Assembly (NCBI GenBank): GCA_024640925.1
Contig: JAHEEB010000273.1
Coordinates: 1-6,245 of the forward strand
DNA: 6,245 nt
Reading direction: 5' to 3'
Source: Bacteroidota bacterium
Lineage (GTDB): Bacteria; Bacteroidota; Bacteroidia; Bacteroidales; UBA10428
The notes beneath the pieces were generated by a model that did no database searches, had not been told where the DNA came from, and worked only from the letters and a program-made list of their open reading frames with translations. Numbering within the stretch: position 1 is the first letter of the stretch; each line of letters starts with the position of its first letter. Position numbers and translations under genes: made by a program. Below, one piece after another: positions 1 to 6,245 of the stretch.

Positions 1-990
1 TAGTGCAATAACCCACACAGTAGCGCTGATTCCAGCCAGATAGGGATTTCTGTTATCGACATTAAAAATCCATCGGCCTATTTTTGATAGAATTGCTATT
101 ATTGGCATGGCAATAACCAGAAACAAACAGATACCGGCCAGAGTAAAGTGCGACCAACTAATATTATGTGACCATTGCCAGTTTTCAAATACACCACCGG
201 GGAGAAATGAAAAACCACCGACTACAAACGATATAATAAAAACCACCAAAACAAGAATCAATGTAAAAGCGACAATGGCACCAATTATCTTCAGGAAAAT
301 CAGAATGATTTCTCCTAACACTCTTACAACTTCAGATAGAGTGTTTTCGGCTGTTTTAAATTCTTTTGAATTTGGAATATTCCTGATGTTCGATTTTACT
401 CTTCCAAATTCTTCTTTTACTGATTCCTGAATGTTATTAATATTTACAGCTTTCCCTCTCATTTCCAGTTTTTGGGCTGTAGTGTTTGCCCTTGGAATTA
501 TTAACCAAAGTATAATATAAATGAGAAATCCGGCCAGATTAGCAAAAAACAGGATTACAAAAATAATACGTATCCAAAGTGGATCCATCTCAAAATGAGT
601 GGCAATACCAGAGGCAACTCCCCCAAGTATCGAATGATCTGTATCGCGGTAAAACCTTTTATGTTTTTTTTCTGATGTACCTGCCGATCTCTGACTTTGC
701 TGTTCTTCATCGGGTTCATCAGTATCAGCCGTTTCGAAATCACTGGGTGTACCCAATTGAGAGATAATCTCGGTTACATCTGTTATGTTTATTACCTGTT
801 TATTCCCTCCTTTTTTCGAGTTAAGAATTTCTGCAATCCGGGCTTCAATATCTTCAATTATTTCTTTTGACTCTTGTGGTGAACCAAATTTTTTCTCGAG
901 CGAATCGAGATATTGTTTTAATTTCTCATAAGCGTCTTTGTCCAAATCGAACAATTGTCCGTTTAGATTAACTTTAACTGTTTCTTTCAT
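1..990 (-). CDS. Long PspC-domain membrane protein, C-terminus cut by the window edge
   Basis: The frame is open from an ATG at 990 to position 1, giving 330 residues without a stop, so the C-terminus lies outside the window. Residues 1-80 form a charged, helical N-terminal region (DAYEKL at 19-24, SKEIIEDIEARI at 41-52). An acidic, Gln-rich linker follows at about 85-110. The PspC domain spans about 111-167, with the motifs KRFYRD, ILGGVASGIA and LIYIILWLIIP. A conserved tail (TTAQKLEMRGKAV) follows, and further hydrophobic segments lie near 222-258, 282-302 and 317-330. PspC proteins are known as inner-membrane partners in phage-shock and other envelope-stress responses; whether this one senses or protects the membrane is inference. 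The start lies 11 nt after the padR stop, so the gene is the last visible member of the operon. The first 200 residues parallel the short PspC protein encoded upstream. Bacteroidota homologues often carry extra membrane segments at the C-terminus, as here. The family call is secure; the precise role is unknown. Confidence 0.9.
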   Translation of the reverse strand, partial: MKETVKVNLNGQLFDLDKDAYEKLKQYLDSLEKKFGSPQESKEIIEDIEARIAEILNSKKGGNKQVINITDVTEIISQLGTPSDFETADTDEPDEEQQSQRSAGTSEKKHKRFYRDTDHSILGGVASGIATHFEMDPLWIRIIFVILFFANLAGFLIYIILWLIIPRANTTAQKLEMRGKAVNINNIQESVKEEFGRVKSNIRNIPNSKEFKTAENTLSEVVRVLGEIILIFLKIIGAIVAFTLILVLVVFIISFVVGGFSFLPGGVFENWQWSHNISWSHFTLAGICLFLVIAMPIIAILSKIGRWIFNVDNRNPYLAGISATVWVIAL

Positions 991-1001
991 GGGTGTAGAA
1001 T

Positions 1002-1337
1002 TTATTTTTCATGAGGTACTTTTAATGAATTTACAGCCTCTACCAATTCATTCCACGATTCATTGAGCTCTGCCAGGGTTTCTTTTCCCTTATCGGTGAG
1101 TGCATAGTATTTGCGTGGTGGTCCCTGTTGAGACTCCTCCCATCTGTAACTTAAAAGGCCAAGGTTTTTTTGACGGGTAAGGAGGGGATAAAGGGTACCT
1201 TCAACGACGATGAGTTTTGAATTTTTTAATTCATTTATTATATCGGAAGCATACGCATCGCCACGAGAGAGTATTGAGAGTATACAAAACTCAAGTACTC
1301 CTTTTCTCATTTGTGCCTTTGCATTTTCAATTTTCAT
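1002..1337 (-). CDS. PadR-family transcriptional repressor (short form)
   Basis: This 111-residue protein is a winged-helix DNA-binding regulator of the PadR family. The winged helix covers about residues 10-85: helix RKGVLEFCILSIL, then DAYASDIINELK, the family signature EGTLYPLLTR at 46-55, the LGLLSYRWEES wing and PPRKYYALTDKGKETL at 73-88. A short C-terminal helix (about 88-105) probably mediates dimerisation. The length fits the small PadR subgroup that lacks the long C-terminal domain. The ATG at 1337 lies inside the end of the upstream pspC gene (11-nt overlap, 1327-1337), and an AAGGA stretch 5 nt before it (1343-1347) supports this start and suggests translational coupling. Known PadR proteins repress operons that often include themselves. 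Here the likely target is the palindrome at 2166-2198 in front of the operon, which is inference. The effector is unknown. Confidence 0.93.
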   Translation of the reverse strand: MKIENAKAQMRKGVLEFCILSILSRGDAYASDIINELKNSKLIVVEGTLYPLLTRQKNLGLLSYRWEESQQGPPRKYYALTDKGKETLAELNESWNELVEAVNSLKVPHEK

Positions 1338-1938
1338 TTTTATCCTTTTTGAAATTTTTTTTCACCTGTTCGAATTCCTGTTTAATAAAGTCTTTAATAC
1401 TATCTATGGTAACGGTTTCTCCTCTCATTTCGAGTTTTTGAGCAGTAGTTTGTGCTTCAGGAATTATAAGCCATAAGATAAGGTATATCAGTACCCCTGA
1501 GCCGCCTAACAATACCAGGACAATAAACACAACTCTGATAATTACCGGATCAATATCCCAGTATGCAGCTAATCCGGCACAAACACCACCCAGAACTCTG
1601 TTTTCACTATCACGATAAATGCGTCTGTGCTGTCTGCCCAGAGGTTGAGTATATTTCTTATCATGCTTTTCTTCATCATTGGAAATAACATCCGGATCAC
1701 CGAGTATTTCTATAAGATAACTGATGTCCTCCATACTAACTACTTGTCGTTTGTTTCCAAGTCTGATGTTTAAAAGTTCAGACATTCTTGTTTCAATATC
1801 TGAAATAATTTCTTTTGAATCGGATTCAGCAGAAAGCTTGTTGGATAAGGTGTCAAGGTATTGTTGTAGTTTCTCGTAAGCATCTTCATCGATATGGAAT
1901 ACAATACCACCTAAGTTTATTGTTAATGTTTTTTTCAT
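1327..1938 (-). CDS. Short PspC-domain membrane protein
   Basis: This is a complete 203-residue protein starting at ATG 1938 and ending with TGA at 1327-1329. The N-terminal 80 residues are a soluble helical region with DAYEKL (19-24) and SKEIISDIETRM (41-52). The PspC domain lies at about 104-161, with RRIYRD, VLGGVCAGLAAYWDIDP and a long hydrophobic stretch ending in LIYLILWLIIP. After the conserved TTAQKLEMRG segment the protein ends in a Lys-rich amphipathic tail (about 178-203). It is probably anchored in the inner membrane by the PspC hydrophobic segment, with both charged ends outside the bilayer. It matches the first part of the long PspC protein two genes downstream almost without gaps, so the pair looks like a duplication. 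It starts 22 nt after the small lipoprotein ORF and its end overlaps padR. PspC domains are linked to envelope-stress responses in other bacteria; the specific function here is not known. Confidence 0.93.
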   Translation of the reverse strand: MKKTLTINLGGIVFHIDEDAYEKLQQYLDTLSNKLSAESDSKEIISDIETRMSELLNIRLGNKRQVVSMEDISYLIEILGDPDVISNDEEKHDKKYTQPLGRQHRRIYRDSENRVLGGVCAGLAAYWDIDPVIIRVVFIVLVLLGGSGVLIYLILWLIIPEAQTTAQKLEMRGETVTIDSIKDFIKQEFEQVKKNFKKDKNEN

Positions 1939-1960
1939 TGGTATGAATTAATTATATTAT

Positions 1961-2128
1961 TCAAAAAAGTTTCATAGTTAACCCGTTACAATCCGAAAAG
2001 GTTATAATAATCGATGTGTCAACAACAGGAATTTCATTCCACACGGAAACAGATCTTTTCGTATGGCAGGTACTAAGAATAAGAGTACTTCCTAAAATAA
2101 AAGCCACAAGTTTTAAAAGTCCTTTCAT
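1961..2128 (-). CDS. Putative 55-residue lipoprotein heading the PspC/PadR operon
   Basis: A small ORF runs from ATG at 2128 to TGA at 1961-1963 and encodes 55 residues. The N-terminus looks like a lipoprotein signal peptide: Lys at 2 and 6, a hydrophobic core (LVAFILGSTLIL) and a Cys at 21 in the context LSTC. Thr at position -1 is less usual than Gly, Ala or Ser, so the lipobox is imperfect. The mature part would be only 35 residues (starting CHTKRSVSVWNEIP). The ORF begins about 24 nt after the predicted -7 box and ends 22 nt before pspC, which places it as the first gene of the operon. The mature part faintly resembles the first strands of the GIN-domain/DUF2807 lipoproteins that commonly accompany PspC genes in Bacteroidota, so it could be a truncated copy. 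No remainder of such a gene is present before pspC. It could also be a genuine small lipoprotein or a leader peptide. Confidence 0.55.
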   Translation of the reverse strand: MKGLLKLVAFILGSTLILSTCHTKRSVSVWNEIPVVDTSIIITFSDCNGLTMKLF

Positions 2129-2151
2129 TTTTTAATTATTCTATTGTGATG

Positions 2152-2182
2152 CAAATATATATATATTTTTACTACTATGCAA
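2152..2182 (-). promoter_or_regulatory. Bacteroidota-type promoter of the PspC/PadR operon
   Basis: Read on the minus strand, TATATTTG at 2159-2152 matches the Bacteroidota -7 consensus TAnnTTTG exactly. A TTG at 2182-2180, separated by 20 nt, fits the -33 element. Transcription would begin near 2145, about 17 nt before the ATG at 2128, which supports the small lipoprotein ORF as first gene. The spacer is almost pure A/T. The -33 TTG lies in the centre of the inverted repeat at 2166-2198, so a protein bound there would block the promoter. The consensus match is seen directly; promoter activity is inferred. Confidence 0.65.
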
Positions 2183-2198
2183 TACATAGTAGTAAAAA
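2166..2198. promoter_or_regulatory. Inverted repeat, candidate PadR operator
   Basis: This is a perfect 14-bp inverted repeat. The left arm TTTTTACTACTATG (2166-2179) and right arm CATAGTAGTAAAAA (2185-2198) are separated by CAATA. It lies upstream of the first gene of the operon that encodes a PadR repressor and overlaps the predicted -33 element. PadR dimers are known to bind dyad-symmetric sites in the promoters they control, often their own. Assigning this site to the PadR encoded at 1002-1337 is inference from position and symmetry. A terminator role is unlikely because the stem contains only a few G/C pairs and the site lies upstream of the promoter's -7 element. Confidence 0.65.
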
Positions 2199-2324
2199 AA
2201 TATCAGTACATTGTTATAAACAACTCCAAATGCTCAAATTCCTGTTGATTAATTCTTTTAATAACCCTTCATTCCATGTAACCACTGCATTTACACTCCA
2301 ATTTCCGTGATGAATATGTACAAC

Positions 2325-2357
2325 AAAAAACCCTCTGGGTTTTGCACCAGAGGGTTT
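2325..2357 (-). terminator. Rho-independent terminator of the DUF2723 gene
   Basis: On the minus strand, an 11-bp perfect stem (AAACCCTCTGG paired with CCAGAGGGTTT, at 2357-2347 and 2338-2328) encloses an 8-nt loop. It is followed by a run of six T (2330-2325, partly within the stem). It begins 25 nt after the TAA stop of the 1097-codon gene. It separates that gene from the PspC/PadR operon downstream, which therefore needs its own promoter. Confidence 0.9.
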
Positions 2358-2382
2358 ATATCAGTATGTAATATTTTAATTA

Positions 2383-5300
2383 TTAATAACCTCTATCGTA
2401 GGTTTTGATAATTGATTCCGCTCTTCCATAAATATCAGTTTGTTGATACATTTGAGAAAGCTGTATAATTTGCATCAGGTTCTGATAATTCATTTGTGCC
2501 TCTTCAAGATTTGCCGTTTTTTCGTCGTTACTCAAAGAGAAGAAGGCTTTTTGTGTTTTTTCAAGCATATCAAGGCAGTCAGCCAGTACTTTTTTGCCTT
2601 TCTCTAATTTACCAGCCTGGAAATATGAATGAGAAATATTCAACATTATCTGGTAATTCATATCAACTTCACTGGAAACATTACGCCTGTACTTACTTGA
2701 CATTGACAAATAGTATTTCTGCGTTCTGTATAAAATATCAAGATATTCAGTAAGAATTGAATCTCCTTTTTCAAATTTGTTCAATTTGAAATATGCCTGA
2801 GCTATACCCGTTACGAAATAATCGTATGGAACCTTTTTATTAGGAGCAATCTCCATTATTCTGTCGAGTGCTTTTTCTGCCCTTACAAAGTCTCCTTTTT
2901 TAATAAGAGCTTCGGCAAGTTGTGTAAATCTGATTCTTACACGTACAACATTCAAAGTGCGCAAATGGAAGTTATCGAGATAGCAATCATCTTCATTCAT
3001 CCGGCCCCATCTATAGTCTTCCATCAGCCTCTTATAAAGGATATCGGCATCGATGCGCCCTTTATCGTATGTAGGAGCTGTTTTAATTGGTACAAGCCGA
3101 TAAGCAAACCCTTCGAGTTGTAAATAATTATCAAGACCCGAATTTTTGTCTGTTGCAGAGTGTCCCATGACTCCATTTTGTCCGGGTGACACAAAATAAA
3201 TAGGCCTTTTCCAGTTGTTATTTGCAATAATATCAAACAATATCAAATCGCTTTTCCCAAGTTGTCTTCCCTCAAAATATCCAATAATATTTGTATCGAT
3301 CAGGTGAGCATCTTCAGGTTTTACTGTACCATTTGCCAAAACAAATGCTGTATCAACAGGTAGTTTAAATGATAGGGTAGGAATGTATTCCAAAACCATA
3401 TTGTTTTGAGTGCGGAGTTTGTATCTTGGATCTGAGCTTTTTACAAATTCCATAATATCCTTTGCAGGAAAAGGTTTCTGAAATTTATCCTGAATAATAA
3501 CCCTGTCACGTGTACCATCAATGTATTGTTCATGTGTCATTGATATAGGAAGTGGATCAGATTCATATGCCTTTATTTTCATTGCATCGGCATACCAATC
3601 CATGTTTAGCAGCATAAGGTTTACAATCCTTACGTCTGTTCGTATTCCTTCAACTTCTTGTGCATACCAAAGAGGGAAAGTATCATTATCTCCATTTGTA
3701 AAGAGTATAGCATTTGGTGCGCACGAATTCAGGTAGTTTCGAGCAATATCTAAGGTAGTATACCTGCCTGAACGATCATGATCATCCCAGTTTTCTTTTA
3801 CCATAATACCCGGTACTAAAACAAGGCAAGCACCAGAAACGGCTATACTTGCCGGTGCATTTTTAAATGCTTTGCCAGCCATATCAATTATGGCCATCAC
3901 TCCCAGACCAATCCAGATTGCAAAAGCATAAAAAGAACCTGCATAGGCGTAATCCCTTTCGCGAGGCTGATTAGGATACTGGTTCAGATAAATAACAATT
4001 GCCAGACCTGTTAAAAAGAACAGTGTCATAACAACCCAGGCATCTTTCTTATTCTTGTTGAAATGGTAGAGGAGTCCTAATAAACCGAGAATAAAAGGAA
4101 GTGCATAATATCTGTTCCGAGATGGTGTATTAGCAATTTCGGCAGGCATGTTTTCCCCATCACCAATTATTTTTTTATCAATAAATGGGATACCACTAAT
4201 CCAGTTTCCGCTGGTCATGCTTCCATAACCTTGATCATCATTCTGCCGGCCTACAAAGTTCCACCAGAAATACCGCAAATACATAAAATTGATTTGATAA
4301 CGGACCAGATAAGTTTGGTTATCAAAAAATGTTGGTGGAGCTTTTGGACTGTTGCGATCGGCTCTTGGCTTGTTGTTTTCGTCAAGTCGCATCTTGCCTT
4401 CATTGTCGCGCAAAGGATTATAAAGATCCAATTCCTTCATTTTTGCCCAACTGATATACTGATCAATATGATCGTTGTCTTGGCTCCACATGCGCGGAAG
4501 TAATGAACAGAATTTAGGATTGTATTCATAACTAAACTTGCGGTTGGTTACAACGTATTTATCCTTGCCTTTACTGTCTTTTCCTTTGTTATAATATTTT
4601 TTTCCTTCTTTGTAATCAATAGGTTCTGCATTAAAGTTCTGCCCGTAAACTAAAGGACGATCACCATATTGTTCACGGTTAAGATATGACTGAAGTTTAA
4701 ATACTGTTTCCGGGCTGTTCTCATTCATTGGAGGATTAGCTGTAGCGCGAATCATAATTACAGCATAAGAAGAATATCCGATAATGATAACTGAAACAAT
4801 CAGAAATGCAGTATTCAGTTTGGGCATGTTGTTTTTATCAGTTAAGTATAACCCATATACCAACCCTCCTACAAGAAATACAAGGTAAAAATATAACCCA
4901 CTGTTGAAAGGCAATCCAAAACCATTGACAAACATCAACTCAAATATTGAGGCCAACCAGATAACTCCGGGTATAAGTCCATACATTACGCCAGCTAAAA
5001 TCAAAAAACCGACTATTAAGGCCAGAATTACTCCCTTGGGAGAAGTCTGATATCTTTTGAAATATACAACCAGAACAATTGCTGGTATAGCTAAAAGGTT
5101 TAATAAGTGAACTCCAATGGATAAACCCATCAGGTATGCTATAAATATAAGCCACCGATTAGAATATTTTTCATCAGCAACATTTTCCCATTTAAGTATT
5201 GCCCAAAAAACAATAGCTGTGAATAAAGAAGAACTTGCATATACTTCACCCTCAACAGCAGAAAACCAGAAAGTATCAGAGAATGTATAAGCAAGGGCAC

Positions 5301-5676
5301 CAACTATACCGCTACCAATTACTGCTATTGTTTGCCATAATTTTAATTCTTCGTTGCCTGCAATTTTTTTAGCCAGGTGAACTATACTCCAGTAAAGGAA
5401 TATTATAGTAAAAGCACTGGCAAGGGCTGACATAGAATTTATCATAAATGCAACCTTCGTTACATCGCCACCTGCAAAAAGGGAAAAGAATCTCCCAACA
5501 AGCATAAAAAATGGAGCTCCCGGAGGATGCCCTACCTGTAATTTGAATGCAGCCGAAATAAATTCGCCACAATCCCATAAACTTACAGTTGGTTCAGCTG
5601 TTAGCAAATATGTTGCAGCAGCAATTAAAAATACTACCCAACCGACAATCCGGTTGTACAATTTAAACTTATCCAT
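2383..5676 (-). CDS. DUF2723 / TMEM260-like GT-C membrane glycosyltransferase homologue with C-terminal TPR-like region
   Basis: This 1097-residue polytopic membrane protein belongs to the DUF2723 family (now described as protein O-mannosyltransferase TMEM260-like). Human TMEM260 O-mannosylates extracellular domains; bacterial members are thought to glycosylate exported proteins, but donor and acceptor cannot be read here. After a first membrane helix (about 10-27), the first outer loop carries SLWDCGEF with the acidic pair D35/E38, followed by GHPPGAPFF (49-57); such acidic loops hold catalytic residues in GT-C enzymes. Further membrane helices lie in about 73-308. A large loop (about 309-520) is lysine-rich near 356-380. 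Four more hydrophobic segments span about 522-626 and include the conserved RERDYAYAGSF (572-582). The outer C-terminal part contains NGDNDTFPLWY (661-671) and, from about 910 on, helical repeats of TPR type (for example GDFVRAEKALDRIMEIAP). The ATG at 5676 precedes a short basic N-terminus suited to membrane insertion. The gene stands alone: a terminator follows it and a divergent gene precedes it. The length is normal for Bacteroidota members. Confidence 0.92.
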   Translation of the reverse strand: MDKFKLYNRIVGWVVFLIAAATYLLTAEPTVSLWDCGEFISAAFKLQVGHPPGAPFFMLVGRFFSLFAGGDVTKVAFMINSMSALASAFTIIFLYWSIVHLAKKIAGNEELKLWQTIAVIGSGIVGALAYTFSDTFWFSAVEGEVYASSSLFTAIVFWAILKWENVADEKYSNRWLIFIAYLMGLSIGVHLLNLLAIPAIVLVVYFKRYQTSPKGVILALIVGFLILAGVMYGLIPGVIWLASIFELMFVNGFGLPFNSGLYFYLVFLVGGLVYGLYLTDKNNMPKLNTAFLIVSVIIIGYSSYAVIMIRATANPPMNENSPETVFKLQSYLNREQYGDRPLVYGQNFNAEPIDYKEGKKYYNKGKDSKGKDKYVVTNRKFSYEYNPKFCSLLPRMWSQDNDHIDQYISWAKMKELDLYNPLRDNEGKMRLDENNKPRADRNSPKAPPTFFDNQTYLVRYQINFMYLRYFWWNFVGRQNDDQGYGSMTSGNWISGIPFIDKKIIGDGENMPAEIANTPSRNRYYALPFILGLLGLLYHFNKNKKDAWVVMTLFFLTGLAIVIYLNQYPNQPRERDYAYAGSFYAFAIWIGLGVMAIIDMAGKAFKNAPASIAVSGACLVLVPGIMVKENWDDHDRSGRYTTLDIARNYLNSCAPNAILFTNGDNDTFPLWYAQEVEGIRTDVRIVNLMLLNMDWYADAMKIKAYESDPLPISMTHEQYIDGTRDRVIIQDKFQKPFPAKDIMEFVKSSDPRYKLRTQNNMVLEYIPTLSFKLPVDTAFVLANGTVKPEDAHLIDTNIIGYFEGRQLGKSDLILFDIIANNNWKRPIYFVSPGQNGVMGHSATDKNSGLDNYLQLEGFAYRLVPIKTAPTYDKGRIDADILYKRLMEDYRWGRMNEDDCYLDNFHLRTLNVVRVRIRFTQLAEALIKKGDFVRAEKALDRIMEIAPNKKVPYDYFVTGIAQAYFKLNKFEKGDSILTEYLDILYRTQKYYLSMSSKYRRNVSSEVDMNYQIMLNISHSYFQAGKLEKGKKVLADCLDMLEKTQKAFFSLSNDEKTANLEEAQMNYQNLMQIIQLSQMYQQTDIYGRAESIIKTYDRGY

Positions 5677-5980
5677 TCTATTGTTATATGGTTTTTAATT
5701 CTGGCAGCTAATATAATGAATTATCTTTCAAACCTAAGAATGCTTTTGTTAAGGATTTTTAAAATAGTGATTATTGTGTTGCTTTAAAAATACAAAATTA
5801 CCAAAAATTCAAATGCTGAATACACAAGACTGGTGCCAAGTTAGGACTGTTTATTCTTATTGTTTAATAACGATAATGATACAATTAGTTATATTGGCGA
5901 AAAGATGAATGCTAAAAACTTATAATTATTTTGGGGGTAAAGCTTATTATATTTGTCAATGAATCAATAAAACTAATTCG
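5677..5980. other. Divergent intergenic region, no gene seen
   Basis: These 304 bases separate the minus-strand DUF2723 gene from the plus-strand sigma factor gene. I see no credible ORF, tRNA or strong hairpin. For the minus-strand gene, two -7-like matches exist: TAGGTTTG at 5736-5729 and TAATTTTG at 5800-5793. The first has no TTG at proper spacing. The second has one only after a long 24-nt spacer (5827-5825). Neither can be chosen with confidence. The plus-strand candidate is listed separately. Confidence 0.5.
5948..5955 (+). promoter_or_regulatory. Candidate -7 element for the ECF sigma factor gene
   Basis: TATATTTG matches the Bacteroidota -7 consensus TAnnTTTG. It would place the transcription start near 5962, about 19 nt before the TTG start codon at 5981. 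The nearest upstream TTG (5931-5933) is only 14 nt away, shorter than the usual 19-21 nt, so the -33 element is weak or absent. Such a promoter might need an activator or a different sigma factor. Confidence 0.35.
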
Positions 5981-6245
5981 TTGGATTTAAATGATGACAA
6001 ACAAATTTTTGCATTCGTTGCAAAAGGTGACAAGCCTTCGTTTGATGTACTTTTTAGAAAATATTATGCACAACTTGTAAGGTATTCTATCGGGTATACA
6101 AAAGATGGCTCTACTGCCGAAGAAATTGTGCAGGATGTATTTGTAAAAATCTGGGAAAATGCAGCCCGAATAAGCATTGAAACTTCAGTTCTTGCTTATT
6201 TATATGCCTCAGTAAGGAACCATTCCCTGAATTTTATCAAGCACG
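5981..6245 (+). CDS. ECF-type RNA polymerase sigma-70 factor, N-terminal part, TTG start
   Basis: The frame is open from 5981 to the right edge and gives 88 residues plus one base. It shows sigma-70 region 2: FDVLFRKYYAQLVRYS (21-36; core-binding helix), the hallmark AEEIVQDVFVKIWEN (46-60) and the promoter-melting/-10 recognition helix AYLYASVRNHSLNFIK (72-87). Region 4 lies beyond the window. Upstream there is an in-frame TGA at 5960-5962, and no ATG occurs in this frame within the window. The TTG at 5981 is the only plausible start, giving an N-terminus (L/M)DLNDDKQIF normal for Bacteroidota ECF factors. In Bacteroidota such sigma factors are often followed by a FecR-like anti-sigma gene and SusC/SusD-type outer-membrane genes; whether that is so here lies outside the window. 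Confidence 0.88.
   Translation, partial: MDLNDDKQIFAFVAKGDKPSFDVLFRKYYAQLVRYSIGYTKDGSTAEEIVQDVFVKIWENAARISIETSVLAYLYASVRNHSLNFIKH

Noticed and set aside
107..430. Plus-strand ORF of 107 codons
   Set aside because: It lies entirely antisense to the long pspC gene, shows no family motif and has a composition that reads as a shadow of the real frame.
1210..1476. Plus-strand ORFs rich in Phe, Leu and Ser across padR and the end of pspC
   Set aside because: They are antisense to two clear genes; the Phe richness only reflects Lys-rich codons on the other strand.
2152..2165. Alternating AT run as a simple repeat of interest
   Set aside because: It is short and is explained by the -7 box and the AT-rich promoter spacer.
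2166..2198. Palindrome read as a transcription terminator
   Set aside because: The stem is AT-rich with few G/C pairs, lies upstream of the -7 box, and the preceding gene already has a strong GC-rich terminator at 2325-2357.
4231..4503. Plus-strand 90-codon ORF and similar ORFs inside 2383-5676
   Set aside because: All are antisense or out of frame within the unbroken 1097-codon gene and show no recognisable domain.
5991..6080. ATG-started ORF (MMTNKF...) at the beginning of the sigma gene
   Set aside because: It ends after 29 codons in a different frame from the clear sigma-70 region 2 sequence. The ATG at 5959 is likewise out of frame and stops after three codons.

Overview
The window looks like chromosomal DNA of a member of the Bacteroidota, probably Bacteroidales or Marinilabiliales. 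It is AT-rich. Its protein families are typical of that phylum: a PadR/PspC operon, a very long DUF2723 membrane protein and an ECF sigma factor. Two promoter candidates carry the phylum's -7 element (TAnnTTTG), and one of them also has a TTG -33 element. No mobile element, CRISPR array, tRNA or rRNA was seen.

Positions 1-2200 hold a minus-strand operon, in transcription order: a 55-residue putative lipoprotein (2128 to 1961), a short PspC-domain protein (1938 to 1327), a short PadR-family repressor (1337 to 1002, overlapping pspC by 11 nt) and a long PspC-domain membrane protein (990 to the left edge, C-terminus missing). The two PspC proteins are paralogues that flank the regulator. In front of the operon is a perfect 14-bp inverted repeat whose 5-nt centre contains the predicted -33 TTG. 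This suggests that the PadR protein shuts off its own operon by sitting on the promoter.

Positions 2325-5676 hold a monocistronic minus-strand gene with its own rho-independent terminator. It encodes a 1097-residue DUF2723 (TMEM260-like, GT-C type) membrane glycosyltransferase homologue with a large extracytoplasmic C-terminal part ending in TPR-like helices. Positions 5677-5980 are a divergent intergenic region. On the plus strand, from 5981 to the right edge, is the start of an ECF sigma-70 factor whose only plausible start codon is TTG.

In functional terms, the left operon looks like a self-regulated envelope-stress or membrane-state module. The central gene looks like a protein O-glycosylation enzyme. 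The right-hand gene is the start of a separate ECF regulatory unit that continues outside the window. The most interesting parts are the operator/promoter overlap and the unlisted small lipoprotein, which may be a remnant of a GIN-domain protein.
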